From the NCBI GenBank assembly GCA_019235885.1, contig JAFAKB010000047.1, positions 1 through 52,822 of the forward strand: a stretch of 52,822 nt of DNA, written 5' to 3'. Under the pieces are notes generated by a model. That model was not told the origin of the DNA. It did not search any database and saw only the letters and a program-made list of their open reading frames with translations. This DNA comes from Candidatus Eremiobacterota bacterium (GTDB taxonomy: Bacteria; Vulcanimicrobiota; Vulcanimicrobiia; Vulcanimicrobiales; Vulcanimicrobiaceae). Below are positions 33,558-48,393 of this stretch, piece by piece; position 1 is the first letter of the stretch; every line of letters begins with the position of its first letter. The position numbers and the translations under genes are program-made.

Positions 33558-35077
33558 CGCCGTGCGGTCCCTGAGGGCGGCGTCTCTTCCCAGCGCAGGA
33601 TGCGCAGCGCGTTCGGCCGCGGATCGATGCACCAGGTCAAGAAATACCGCCGCGCCGGAACGGTGTGGCCGCTCGGATCCGTGTACGAGTACTCGAGGCC
33701 TGGCCCCGGCTCGACCGCCCGGCACGCTTCGTGCAGCCGGCGGTTGAAATCGGGCCGGCCCGGGTACGTCTCGGGCCGGCCTTTGACCGCGACCAGCGCC
33801 TCTTTGTCGACGAACAAGATGCGTTTGGGGTGCATGTCGGGATCGTACCAGTGCCTCGCTTCTTGGCCTTGCGCGTTGTACCCGACGAACACCGGCGGAA
33901 TCCCGGCTTCGAAGTCCATCTGCGAGGAGAAGCCGTACCCGTCGGTCACCACGACCGCGTCGTTCGCGTCGGCCATCCGGCGCACGTCCTGCGCGAGCGG
34001 CCAGTAGGTGAAGATCTCGAACGGGCCGCTGTTGCGCAGCGACGAGCCGGTCGCGAGGAACTGGTGATAGAGCTGGCCGGGGAAAGCCGCCGCCACGAAC
34101 AGGAACGGGATCAGCACCGCCGCCGGGACCGCGGCCGCCGTCGCCCACAGCACGCGCGCGCGGTGCGAGAGCGCTTCGAACGCGAGCCCCATCCCGACGC
34201 ACAGCGAGACGAACGGCCCGAAGATCCAGTGCAGCTCGATCCGTTCGTGGAAGTTGAGAAGAACCAGCAGCGCGGCGAGCGGGATCGCGGTCCACGCGAT
34301 CAGCGCGTTGCGCGGCCGCACCAGCACCATCAGTCCCGCGAGCCAAAGCCCCGGCGAGTACGCGCCGGCATTGGCCAACAAGTACGTGAACGGACGGTAC
34401 CAGCGCGGCTCGGCCTGGTGGCGCTGCTGAAACGCGAACGCGAACGTCTCCCAGTGATGCGCCGCGTTCCACGCCAGGAACGGCGCGAACAGGATCGCCG
34501 CGACGACGAACGAGAGCGCCAGCCCTTCGCGCCACAGCGAGCGCCGCGGCGGCGCGGGCGCCCAGGCGACGATCCCGGCGATCAGCGCGAACGCGAACAT
34601 CTTCGAGAGCAGCGCGAACGCGAGCGCGACGCCGAGCAGCAGGTAGTCGCGCCGCGCGTGCGTCTGCGAGGCGCGCACGGTCAGGTACAAGCACAGCGCC
34701 CAGCCCGCCATCAGCGGGCCGTCGGGCGTCGCCAGGACGAAGCCGACCGAGAGCAGCGGCGCGAGCGTCATCGCCAGCGCGGTCACCATCCCCGCGCGCT
34801 CGTCGCCGGTCAAGCGCTTCGCGGTCGCCGCCGCCGCGAGCGTCGCGACGACGCCGCACAGCAGAAACGGAAGCCGCAGCCAGAACGGGTTCGCCGTCAC
34901 CCAATCGAACGGAAAGATCAAGTACGCCACCATCGGCGGATGATCCGCGTAGCCGAGCGCGAGGTGCTTGGCCCACTCCCAGTAGTACGCTTCGACGCCG
35001 GTGAGCGGCAGCTTCCACGCGGCGAAACCGCGCATCAACGTGACGAACGCGACGATGATCCAGGTCGCGTACTTCAC
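33554..35077 (-). CDS. GT39-family (ArnT/PMT-like) membrane glycosyltransferase
   Basis: 507 residues from GTG 35077 (GTGA overlap with the SDR stop), with about 10 membrane helices in the first 350 residues. The first periplasmic loop EAYYWEWAKHLALGYADHPP contains the acidic residues expected of GT-C enzymes, and LLSKMFAFALIAG follows. The C-terminal ~150 residues are soluble (VVVTDGYGFSSQMDF, ILFVDKEALVAVKGRPETY). Transfers a sugar from a polyprenyl-phosphate donor, probably at the periplasmic face; acceptor unknown. Confidence 0.88.
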   Translation of the reverse strand: MKYATWIIVAFVTLMRGFAAWKLPLTGVEAYYWEWAKHLALGYADHPPMVAYLIFPFDWVTANPFWLRLPFLLCGVVATLAAAATAKRLTGDERAGMVTALAMTLAPLLSVGFVLATPDGPLMAGWALCLYLTVRASQTHARRDYLLLGVALAFALLSKMFAFALIAGIVAWAPAPPRRSLWREGLALSFVVAAILFAPFLAWNAAHHWETFAFAFQQRHQAEPRWYRPFTYLLANAGAYSPGLWLAGLMVLVRPRNALIAWTAIPLAALLVLLNFHERIELHWIFGPFVSLCVGMGLAFEALSHRARVLWATAAAVPAAVLIPFLFVAAAFPGQLYHQFLATGSSLRNSGPFEIFTYWPLAQDVRRMADANDAVVVTDGYGFSSQMDFEAGIPPVFVGYNAQGQEARHWYDPDMHPKRILFVDKEALVAVKGRPETYPGRPDFNRRLHEACRAVEPGPGLEYSYTDPSGHTVPARRYFLTWCIDPRPNALRILRWEETPPSGTARR

Positions 35078-35853
35078 TCGTGCGGCCTCGTCAGCCCACC
35101 GTTCACCCCGAGCACCATTCCGTTCAAGAACCCGTTCTCTTCCGCCGTTGCGAACAGCACCGCAGCCGCGACGTCTTCCCACGACCCCGCGTGTCCGGTC
35201 GGGTTCTTCGCCGGAATCGCCCGCGCCGCTCCCCGGTCGGCATCTTTGTCGCGGATGTCGCCCGGCTCGATCACGTTGACCGAGATGCCGTGCTCGGCTT
35301 CTTCGAGCGCGAGCGCCCGCGCGAAGGTGACCACGGCGGCCTTCGCGGCGCCGTAGAGCGCCAGCCCGCGCGCCGGCCGGGTCACCGACGAGCCGTTCAT
35401 ACCGAAGAAGACGAGCCGCCCGAAGCGCCGCGCGCGCATCCCGGGCAGCACGGCGGCGGCCAGCGCGACCGCCGAGCCGAGGTTCCCCTCGACCACGGCG
35501 CGGTAGTCGTCCGGCGCGCAGCGCTCGAAGCGCCGGATCGTCATCGGCCCGACCGCGTGCACGACGACGCCGAGCGGGCCGCGCACGGCCTCGACGTCCC
35601 GGACCAGCGCGGCGGCCGCACCGGGATCGGTGAGGTCGGCAGCGAGCGCCACCGCGCCGGGGTCGTAAGCGCGAACGAGTTCGAGCGTGCGGTCCGGCGG
35701 CGTCCCGCCCGGGCGGCACGTGAACGCGACCGGATGTCCGGCCCGCGCCAGCGCGACCGCGATCCCGCGTCCCAAGCCGGCCGCCGCGCCGGTGATCAGC
35801 GCGGCACGGGCGGTTCGGCCCGCGTCCGGGGCGGGCGTGGTCGGCGAGGACAC
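35074..35853 (-). CDS. SDR-family oxidoreductase
   Basis: 259 residues from GTG 35853. The cofactor motif GAAAGLGRG (TGxxxGxG type), an NADP-phosphate-binding CRPGG after the second strand, and the catalytic Tyr-x-x-x-Lys (LYGAAKAAV), with NGSSV holding the Ser, define a classical short-chain dehydrogenase. C-terminal VNVIEPGDI is also typical. Resembles FabG-like or sugar-modifying reductases; substrate unknown. First gene of the five-gene operon, followed by a glycosyltransferase, which hints at a nucleotide-sugar or lipid-linked substrate. Confidence 0.88.
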   Translation of the reverse strand: MSSPTTPAPDAGRTARAALITGAAAGLGRGIAVALARAGHPVAFTCRPGGTPPDRTLELVRAYDPGAVALAADLTDPGAAAALVRDVEAVRGPLGVVVHAVGPMTIRRFERCAPDDYRAVVEGNLGSAVALAAAVLPGMRARRFGRLVFFGMNGSSVTRPARGLALYGAAKAAVVTFARALALEEAEHGISVNVIEPGDIRDKDADRGAARAIPAKNPTGHAGSWEDVAAAVLFATAEENGFLNGMVLGVNGGLTRPHE

Positions 35854-35905
35854 CCGGACCGGGTGAGACGCGACACCCGCCGCGCCCTGCCCGGCTCGGC
35901 TGCGT

Positions 35906-37030
35906 CTACTGGACTTGGAGCTGCTCTTGGACCGGGGTCCCGGTCGCGCCGGTGTTCGGATCGGTCGCCTGGATCGCCATGATCAGCGACGTGCCGGACG
36001 GCGCCCCCGTGTTGATCTGCGTCTGGAACCGCCCGTTGCCGTCGGCGGTGACGGTCGAGCTGACGATGTTCCCGCCGTTCGCGCCGAGAATCGCGCCGAT
36101 GATCCCGCCGATCGTCGTGCGGTTGGCGTTCGAGCCCACCTGCACGGTGACGCGCGCGCCCGGCGTCGTGCGGCCCGTGACGGTGAACGAGCTCGGGACG
36201 GTCGCACCGTTCCCGGGGTTGACGTTGAGGATCTGGCCGGCCGTCGCGCTCGAGGTGCCGGACGAGAATCGCCAGGCGCGGTTGAACGAGCCGCCGTTGC
36301 TGTCGGTGCCGGTGACGCGAACTTGGTGCTGGCCGGCCTGCAGCGGCGACTGCGGCGAGTACGTGAAGCCGCGCGGCGAGCGCGTCGCTCCGTTCGTCAC
36401 GTCGGCGCCGTCGAGATAGATGTGAAGCGAGTTCGGGTCGACGGTGCCGCCGGCGAACGTCGCTTCGATCGTCGGCCGCCGCGCGCTGACGCTCTGGCCG
36501 CGCTGCGGCAAGGGATTGACGAGCGTGATCGCGCCGCCTTGTGCGTTCGGGTTCGGCACCGGGGTGATCGTCTGGTTCGGCGGGTTCTGCGCGACGTTGC
36601 CGTTCGTGCTGATCGCGACGATGCGGTTGGAGCCGTCGTAGTTCACCGTCGCACCGAGCGCTTGCGAGACGAAGCGCAGCGGAACGTACGTCGACGCACC
36701 GATGATGAACGGCGCGACGTCGATGTTCTGCTGCTGGCCGTCGACGGTCGCGGTCTGCGAGCCGATGCGCAGCGAGACGTTGTGGCCGCGGCCGCTGGCG
36801 TTGATGACGCCGCTTGCGTACACGACCGACGCGCCGAGGTTCTCGAACACGCCGCGCAGCGGCACGAAGACCCGTCCGGCGCGCTCGGTCGGCGCCGGGT
36901 TCAAGTTGAGCGTGTTGCCGTTTACTTGGACGGTGACGGGGCCGGCCGCAAATGCCGGCACCGAGAGCGCCGTCGCAAGAAATCCCGTCCCGGCGAGCAC
37001 GGACAGACGTCGCGGTGAAAGAGCAAGCAT
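35906..37030 (-). CDS. Secreted copper-amine-oxidase-N ('stalk') domain protein with Ig-like modules
   Basis: 374 residues. Signal peptide LAGTGFLATALSVPAFAA. Two tandem stalk repeats follow (PTERAGRVFVPLRGVFENLG and GASTYVPLRFVSQALGATV). After a linker come Ig-like modules with GGTVDPNSLHIYLDGADVTN and TVPSSFTVTGRTTPGARVTVQV. The domain binds cell-surface components in Firmicutes but its role elsewhere is unclear. There is no amine oxidase catalytic domain. It stands alone downstream of the RND gene, 79 bp away, with GGAGGT before the ATG. Confidence 0.85.
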   Translation of the reverse strand: MLALSPRRLSVLAGTGFLATALSVPAFAAGPVTVQVNGNTLNLNPAPTERAGRVFVPLRGVFENLGASVVYASGVINASGRGHNVSLRIGSQTATVDGQQQNIDVAPFIIGASTYVPLRFVSQALGATVNYDGSNRIVAISTNGNVAQNPPNQTITPVPNPNAQGGAITLVNPLPQRGQSVSARRPTIEATFAGGTVDPNSLHIYLDGADVTNGATRSPRGFTYSPQSPLQAGQHQVRVTGTDSNGGSFNRAWRFSSGTSSATAGQILNVNPGNGATVPSSFTVTGRTTPGARVTVQVGSNANRTTIGGIIGAILGANGGNIVSSTVTADGNGRFQTQINTGAPSGTSLIMAIQATDPNTGATGTPVQEQLQVQ

Positions 37031-37108
37031 CGAGTACGAGGACCTCCGTCAAAGCGTATTGCCGAAGGTCCCCTTACCCGTTCCCAGCGTTTTCTAAGAA
37101 CCGCGCCC

Positions 37109-40462
<3,354 letters not shown>

Positions 40463-40578
40463 GCGGCAGCCGTCCTCTCGCCGGATCGCACCGAATTACG
40501 GAGCGGCCGTTCTCGGTGTTTCCGGCGGTTCCCTTAATTTTACAGTTGATGAACGAACCGTGGCCCGGAAGACTGCCC

Positions 40579-40618
40579 AAAAGACCCGAGAGCCCCGGCC
40601 GGCGGCCGAGGCTCTCGG
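40579..40618 (-). terminator. Terminator after the upstream RND gene
   Basis: A 9-bp perfect stem (40618-40610 with 40594-40586, read on the minus strand) with GC-rich interior, followed by a short T-run. It lies 12 bp after the stop of 40631-43963, so the downstream RND gene probably has its own promoter in 40463-40578, which I could not pin down. Confidence 0.6.
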
Positions 40619-40630
40619 TGGACGCCGGGT

Positions 40631-43963
<3,333 letters not shown>

Positions 43964-44050
43964 GATCGAAGGACCGTCCCTCTCTGCGCCGGTCGCCCGA
44001 AACTACGAAACCAGGAGTCCCGATGTTTCGCGCCCGACCGCGGCAGACGG

Positions 44051-44074
44051 AAAAAACCCGGGTCTAAGCCCGGG
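44051..44074 (-). terminator. Terminator after tRNA-Leu
   Basis: On the minus strand CCCGGG-CTTAGA-CCCGGG is followed by TTTTTT, a textbook intrinsic terminator placed 13 bp past the tRNA 3' end and upstream of the RND gene. Confidence 0.85.
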
Positions 44075-44086
44075 CCCGAACGTCGC

Positions 44087-44173
44087 TGGTGCGCGAGACT
44101 GGATTTGAACCAGCACGGGATCGCTCCCGCTAACCCCTCAAGCTAGTGCGTCTACCAATTCCGCCACTCGCGC
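44087..44173 (-). tRNA. tRNA-Leu (anticodon GAG), CCA encoded
   Basis: Read on the minus strand: acceptor 5' arm GCGCGAG (44173 inward) pairs with CTCGCGC at the 3' end, followed by discriminator A and encoded CCA (44089-44087). The anticodon stem CTAGC/GTTAG closes loop TTGAGGG, giving anticodon GAG for CUC/CUU Leu codons. A long variable arm (class II) and the TTCAAAT T-loop fit tRNA-Leu. Confidence 0.97.
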
Positions 44174-44282
44174 ACGGGGCCACGGATCGGCCTGAGCCGG
44201 GTCCGCAACCACAGGAGTGTAGGCCATCGGCGCCCCGCGCGCAATAGGCGCGTTCCGGCGGGATAATCCTCCGTCAAATGGC

Positions 44283-44311
44283 TTGATCCGAACGAGGTTC
44301 TCGGTTATAAC
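44283..44311 (+). promoter_or_regulatory. Promoter of the Fur-family regulator
   Basis: TTGATC (44283-44288), 17-bp spacer, TATAAC (44306-44311): five of six at the -10 and four of six at the -35. Transcription would start near 44318, about 40 nt before the GTG at 44360. Confidence 0.65.
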
Positions 44312-44325
44312 TGAGACTGAGAACC
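44296..44325 (+). promoter_or_regulatory. Probable Fur-family operator overlapping the promoter
   Basis: Inverted arms GGTTCTC (44296-44302) and GAGAACC (44319-44325) flank an AT-rich palindromic GTTATAAC and a repeated CTGAGACTGAGA. This overlaps the -10 and start site, the expected place for autorepression by the Fur/PerR/Zur-type protein encoded downstream. Assignment of the binder is inference. Confidence 0.5.
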
Positions 44326-44359
44326 GGTATCACCCTGGAAGGAACGCGAGCCGAACACC

Positions 44360-44767
44360 GTGTCGACGCCGCCTGTCAGCAACGATCAGCCGCTGCCGCC
44401 GAACTACCGGACGGTCCTCGACGTCGTTGAGGAAGCCGGGCCGGGCAGCCATCTCACGGCTCAGCAGATTTGGGTTCGGGCCCGGGCGCGCCAGCCGCGG
44501 ATCGGCTTCGCCACGGTGCACCGCGGGCTGATCCGGCTGCACGAGCTGGGCGCGGTGATGAAGATCGACGTCCCCGGCGAAGCCTCGGCGGTCTACGAGC
44601 CTGCCGCCAGCCCGCACGCGCACTTCCGCTGCAGCCGCTGCGGGCTGCTGACCGACTTCGACTTCGCCGTCCCTACGGAGACGCTGCGCGCGCTCGCCGA
44701 GCGCCAAGGCGTCACGATTGAGCACGAGACCGTCACCTTCACCGGCCGCTGCAAAAGCTGCCGCTGA
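44360..44767 (+). CDS. Fur-family metalloregulator (PerR/Zur-like)
   Basis: 135 residues from GTG 44360. N-terminal winged HTH ([29 protein letters not shown]) and a C-terminal dimerisation domain with structural zinc Cys pairs CSRC and CKSC. His residues in SPHAHFRC and IEHETV are candidate metal ligands. The unusual TVHRGL instead of the common TVYRTL is a small deviation. Neighbouring msrB suggests peroxide/redox responses (PerR-like), but the metal cannot be told from sequence alone. A self-regulatory operator is likely (44296-44325). Confidence 0.88.
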   Translation: MSTPPVSNDQPLPPNYRTVLDVVEEAGPGSHLTAQQIWVRARARQPRIGFATVHRGLIRLHELGAVMKIDVPGEASAVYEPAASPHAHFRCSRCGLLTDFDFAVPTETLRALAERQGVTIEHETVTFTGRCKSCR

Positions 44768-44816
44768 GCCGCGCGTCGTTGCCACCGTGCCCGCTCGCGG
44801 GACGGTCTATCAGAGC

Positions 44817-45218
44817 GTGAACAAGATTGAGAAGACCGCTGCCGAGTGGCGGGCGGAGTTGGCGCCCGAGCGATATGCGGTGCTGCGGGAGGGCGCGACG
44901 GAGCGGCCGTTCAGCGGGGCGCTCTACCATAACCACGACGAAGGGACGTACGCCTGCGCGGCGTGCGGCAACACGCTCTTCTCCTCGGCGACGAAGTACG
45001 AGAGCGGGAGCGGGTGGCCGAGCTTCTGGGCCCCGGAGGACCGCGCGAACGTCGAGCTCATCGAAGACCGCTCGCACGGGATGGTCCGCACGGAGGTCCG
45101 CTGCGCGCACTGCGGCTCGCACCTGGGGCACCTCTTCGACGACGGCCCGGCGCCCACGGGCCAGCGCTACTGCATGAACTCGCTCGCGCTGGAGTTCGCT
45201 CCGAAGCGCGAGGGCTGA
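44817..45218 (+). CDS. msrB: Peptide-methionine (R)-S-oxide reductase MsrB
   Basis: 133 residues from GTG 44817; an in-frame GTG at 44787 would add 10 residues. Zinc-binding CAAC and CAHC pairs, the SGSGWPSF motif, [14 protein letters not shown] and the catalytic Cys in RYCMNS identify MsrB. It reduces the R-epimer of methionine sulfoxide in proteins using thioredoxin. It follows the Fur-family gene by 49 bp and may be co-transcribed. No signal peptide, so cytoplasmic. Confidence 0.93.
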   Translation: MNKIEKTAAEWRAELAPERYAVLREGATERPFSGALYHNHDEGTYACAACGNTLFSSATKYESGSGWPSFWAPEDRANVELIEDRSHGMVRTEVRCAHCGSHLGHLFDDGPAPTGQRYCMNSLALEFAPKREG

Positions 45219-45260
45219 ACCTCTGCGGGCCTTTCCTCGACGCATCGGTGTGGAAGGGCA

Positions 45261-45812
45261 ATGAGCGACGCCGACGACCGCCGCCTGCTGGAACGAATCG
45301 CACGCCGTGACCGGGTCGCGTTCGAGACGTTCTTCCGCGCGCACGGGTCGGCGGTCCACCGGTTCGTCCGCGATCTCGTGCGCGACGACGGTCTTGCTGA
45401 GGAATTGACGAGCGACGTGATGGTCGAGGTTTGGCGGAGCGCCGCGAAGTACGGCGGCCGCTCGCGCGCCCGGACCTGGGTGTTCGGGATCGCGCATCAC
45501 AAGGCGATCGACGCGCTGCGCAAGCGGCGCGTGACGCTGCTTCCGCTCGACGCGCTGCTCGGCGCCGCGAGCGACGCCGAGTCGCCCGAAGCCGCTGCGC
45601 TGCGCGCCGACGAACGGCGGCGGCTCGACGGCGCGCTCGCCTCGCTCAGCCCCGAGCACCGCGCCGTCCTCGAGCTGACCTACGTCGAGGGCTTCTCGCA
45701 AAAAGAGATCGCCGAGGTCGTCGACTGCCCGCTCGCGACCGTCAAGACGCGCGCGTTCTACGCGAAGCAGCGGCTGCGCGACGCGCTCGCGACCGCGGAG
45801 CACCCGCGATGA
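45261..45812 (+). CDS. ECF (group 4) RNA polymerase sigma factor
   Basis: 183 residues. Region 2 is FETFFRAHGSAVHRFVRDLV with DVMVEVWRSA and RARTWVFGIAHHKAIDALRK; region 4 is LSPEHRAVLELTYVEGFSQK, EIAEVVDCPLATVKTRAFYA. Such sigmas switch to an extracytoplasmic stress regulon when the anti-sigma is inactivated. The stop overlaps the anti-sigma start (ATGA). RpoE/SigK-like. Confidence 0.94.
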   Translation: MSDADDRRLLERIARRDRVAFETFFRAHGSAVHRFVRDLVRDDGLAEELTSDVMVEVWRSAAKYGGRSRARTWVFGIAHHKAIDALRKRRVTLLPLDALLGAASDAESPEAAALRADERRRLDGALASLSPEHRAVLELTYVEGFSQKEIAEVVDCPLATVKTRAFYAKQRLRDALATAEHPR

Positions 45813-47035
45813 CAAACAAGCACGAGATCGCCGAGCTGCTGCCGTTCTACGCGAACGGCACCCTGGAGCCGGACGAGCGCGCGCGCGTCGAAGCCGAGCT
45901 TGCGAGCTGCACGGACTGCGCGGCCGAACTGCGCGACCTCGAAGCGCTCGGCGCCTCGCTGCAAGCGCGCGCCGCCGCGGCGCCGCCGGTGCCCGAGCGC
46001 GTGCTCGACGAAGCGCTGGCGCGCATCGCGATGCCGCCGGCGACGCGCGCCGCGACGCGGCTGCAAACCGCTTGGTGGGGAACGCCGGCGCGCTATGCGA
46101 CGGCAGCGGCGCTCGTCGTCGGCTTCAGCGCGGCCGCGTTCGCGGCGTACCACGACCACGAAGCGAACGTCGCCAGCGACACGCAGGGGATCACGGTCGC
46201 GCACGACGCGAACACGACGACGATCTTCCGCGTCACGCCGGGTCCGGAAAACGCCTCGCAAGCGCAGCGTGTAGCGCGTCTTCCGGCTGCACCGCCCGCG
46301 GCGGTCGACGCGCACAAAGCCACCGAATCGGCGCGGACCGTGCCGAAGCAGCCGCGGCTCGCCAAGAAGGCGCGCCTCGCGCTGCTGGTGCGCGACGTCG
46401 AAGGCTCGCTCAAAGCGGTGCGCGCAACGGTGGGCGCGGCGGGAGGCGACGTCATCTCCCTGGCCGACGCGACGCCGGCGAGCGCGGACACGGTGCACGA
46501 AGCGCAGCTCTCGGCCGAAGTCCCGGCCGCGCGTCTCGACGAGACGCTCGACCGGCTGGCGGCGCTCGGCGCGGTGCAGAACCGCGCGATCGACGCCGAA
46601 GACGTCAGCGGCGCGATCGTCGACGAAGAGGCGCGGCTGCGCAACCTGCGCCGCGAAGAGACCGACTTGCGCAAGCTGATGGACAAAGGCGGCAAGGTCG
46701 ACGAGATCCTCACCGTCCAGCAGAACCTCAGCGACGTGCGCGGTCAGATCGAGCAGCTCGACGCGCAGCACCAGAACGATCTGCACCGGGTGGCGACCAG
46801 CACGATCGACGTCTCGCTCGCCGAAGACCGCCCAAACTCCGCGCCCGCGAAGCCGGGGCCGACCGCGCGCATCGACGGCGCCTGGCACGGCGGCCTGAAC
46901 GCGCTCGCCGACACCGTGGTGTCGCTGCTCAGCGCGCTCGCGTTCTGCGTCGCCTTCGCGCCGGTTCCGCTCGCGCTCGCCGGCGCGGTCTGGTTCGCTA
47001 CGCGACTCTGGCGCGCGCGCGCCACCGCGACGTAA
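45809..47035 (+). CDS. Anti-sigma factor with zinc-finger domain fused to DUF4349
   Basis: 408 residues. The N-terminal ~60 residues form a zf-HC2-type anti-sigma domain: His5 in KHEIAELLPFYANGTLEP and the CTDC motif. A membrane helix follows (YATAAALVVGFSAAAFAAY). The external part holds a DUF4349-like domain: LLVRDVEGSLKAVRATVGAA and VPAARLDETLDRLAAL, then a coiled coil (LRNLRREETDLRKLMDKG). A final membrane helix pair region ends the protein. The sensor is thus a DUF4349 module in place of the usual short extracytoplasmic tail. Coupled to the sigma gene. Confidence 0.82.
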   Translation: MTNKHEIAELLPFYANGTLEPDERARVEAELASCTDCAAELRDLEALGASLQARAAAAPPVPERVLDEALARIAMPPATRAATRLQTAWWGTPARYATAAALVVGFSAAAFAAYHDHEANVASDTQGITVAHDANTTTIFRVTPGPENASQAQRVARLPAAPPAAVDAHKATESARTVPKQPRLAKKARLALLVRDVEGSLKAVRATVGAAGGDVISLADATPASADTVHEAQLSAEVPAARLDETLDRLAALGAVQNRAIDAEDVSGAIVDEEARLRNLRREETDLRKLMDKGGKVDEILTVQQNLSDVRGQIEQLDAQHQNDLHRVATSTIDVSLAEDRPNSAPAKPGPTARIDGAWHGGLNALADTVVSLLSALAFCVAFAPVPLALAGAVWFATRLWRARATAT

Positions 47036-47336
47036 TCGAGCGCATCCCGCCGAGCCACGCCGGCGGGGTGCGGTCGGGCTGCGCGCTCGCCGCCGCGCGG
47101 ACGAGCGGCGGCAGGACGGTGATCTCCGCCGGGTCGACGATCGCGCGCGTCTGCGCGCGGCGCCGCGCCATCCGGTCGGCCGCGTCGCTACGCACGAACG
47201 GGCGCAGCCGGTCGAACTCTTCGGTCCAATCGGCTTTGGGAGGTGCGTACCGGAGCGGCGCGTCCGTAACGTCGAGGTGCTGCGGCGTCCAGTGCGCAGA
47301 GACTTCGACGGGATTTCCGTGGCTCGGCCGTTCCAT
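46998..47336 (-). CDS. Small uncharacterised protein, strong ribosome site
   Basis: 112 residues, no family recognised; Pro/Arg-rich with HWTPQHLDVTDAPLRYAPP and ADRMARRRAQTRAIVDP. The ATG at 47336 is preceded at 5 nt by AGGAGGT, one of the best Shine-Dalgarno sites in the window, which is the main support. The gene ends 38 bp inside the 3' end of the convergent anti-sigma gene. No domain or signal peptide seen. Confidence 0.5.
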   Translation of the reverse strand: MERPSHGNPVEVSAHWTPQHLDVTDAPLRYAPPKADWTEEFDRLRPFVRSDAADRMARRRAQTRAIVDPAEITVLPPLVRAAASAQPDRTPPAWLGGMRSITSRWRARARVA

Positions 47337-47380
47337 CGCGACCTCCTGGTGCGGCGACCTGCCGCACGTGAATTATTTCC

Positions 47381-47412
47381 ACTTCGGAAACGGCCAAACG
47401 ACCGTCCGAAGT
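47381..47412. repeat. Inverted repeat upstream of the small gene, downstream of the permease
   Basis: ACTTCGGA (47381-47388) and TCCGAAGT (47405-47412) are perfect 8-bp arms; ACGG/CCGT extend the stem inside. No T-run follows, so it may be a regulator site for the gene at 46998-47336 or an mRNA 3'-end structure for the permease operon. Confidence 0.5.
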
Positions 47413-47441
47413 TCCGCTGGTCACACTACCGAGGCGCGCTG

Positions 47442-48377
47442 CTACTGTGCGTTCGGGTCGAGCGCGTCGCGCAGGCCGTCGCCGAGATAGTTGATCGCGA
47501 GCACGGTGACCAAGATGCACAGGCCGGGGAAGACCGCGGCCCACGGCGCTTGCGTCATGTTCGACTGCGCGTTGGCCAGCATGTTGCCCCACGACGCGGT
47601 CGGCGGCTGGATTCCGAAGCCGAGGAACGAGAGCGTCGACTCCAGGATGATGACGTTGGCGACCTCGAGCGTCGCCTGCACGATGATCGGCGCGACGGCG
47701 TTCGGGAGCAGGTGCCGGAAGATGATCCGCCCGTCCTTGTTCCCGAGCGCGCGTGCCGCCTCGGCGAACTCCCGCTCGCGCAACGAAAGGAACGAGGCGC
47801 GGACGAGCCGCGCGACCGAGGGCCACGAGATCAGCCCGATGATGATGACGATCGTCGCGAAGTTCAGCGCCGCCTTGTTCGAGGTGGCGGCGACGATCGC
47901 GGTCAGCACCAGCAGCAGCGGCAGAAGCGGGATCGAGAGCACGACGTCGGTCGCGCGCATGATGATGAAGTCGATCCAGCCGCCGTAGTAGCCGGAGATG
48001 GCGCCGAGCACGGTCCCGATCGAGATCTCCATGATCACCGCGAACAGCGCGACGGTCAGCGAGATGCGCGCCCCGAACATCAGCCGGGCGAGCAGGTCGC
48101 GCCCGTTCTCGTCGGTGCCGAGCAGGTGGCCGGCGGTGCCGGGGGCGAGCGGATAGCCCTGCCAGTGGACTTGGTCGATGAAGTTCGGATCGGCCCAGCC
48201 GACGGCAGCGGCGAGCTGGTTGGCGAAGATCGCGAAGAGCGCCATCAGCGCGATCACGACGGCACCGATCAGCGCGATCTTGTGGCGGCGGAAGCGGCGC
48301 CAGACGGTGTTGCGCGAGATCGCAACCTCGTCGGCGGCGGCGAGATCGGACGGTGTGATCGGAAGCGTTGCTGCCAT
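47442..48377 (-). CDS. Dipeptide/oligopeptide-type ABC permease, DppC-like
   Basis: 311 residues, the DppC/OppC length. After a short cytoplasmic N-terminus and helix KIALIGAVVIALMALFA comes the family's HLLGTDENGRDLLARLMFGARISL block, then the EAA loop around FAEAARALGNKDGRIIFRHL and PNAVAPIIVQATLE, and LGDGLRDALDPNAQ at the end. It partners the DppB-like protein at 48394-49365. Last gene of the minus-strand uptake cluster. No ATPase gene follows in the window. Confidence 0.93.
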   Translation of the reverse strand: MAATLPITPSDLAAADEVAISRNTVWRRFRRHKIALIGAVVIALMALFAIFANQLAAAVGWADPNFIDQVHWQGYPLAPGTAGHLLGTDENGRDLLARLMFGARISLTVALFAVIMEISIGTVLGAISGYYGGWIDFIIMRATDVVLSIPLLPLLLVLTAIVAATSNKAALNFATIVIIIGLISWPSVARLVRASFLSLREREFAEAARALGNKDGRIIFRHLLPNAVAPIIVQATLEVANVIILESTLSFLGFGIQPPTASWGNMLANAQSNMTQAPWAAVFPGLCILVTVLAINYLGDGLRDALDPNAQ

Positions 48378-48393
48378 CGGTGTTCGTCCTTCT

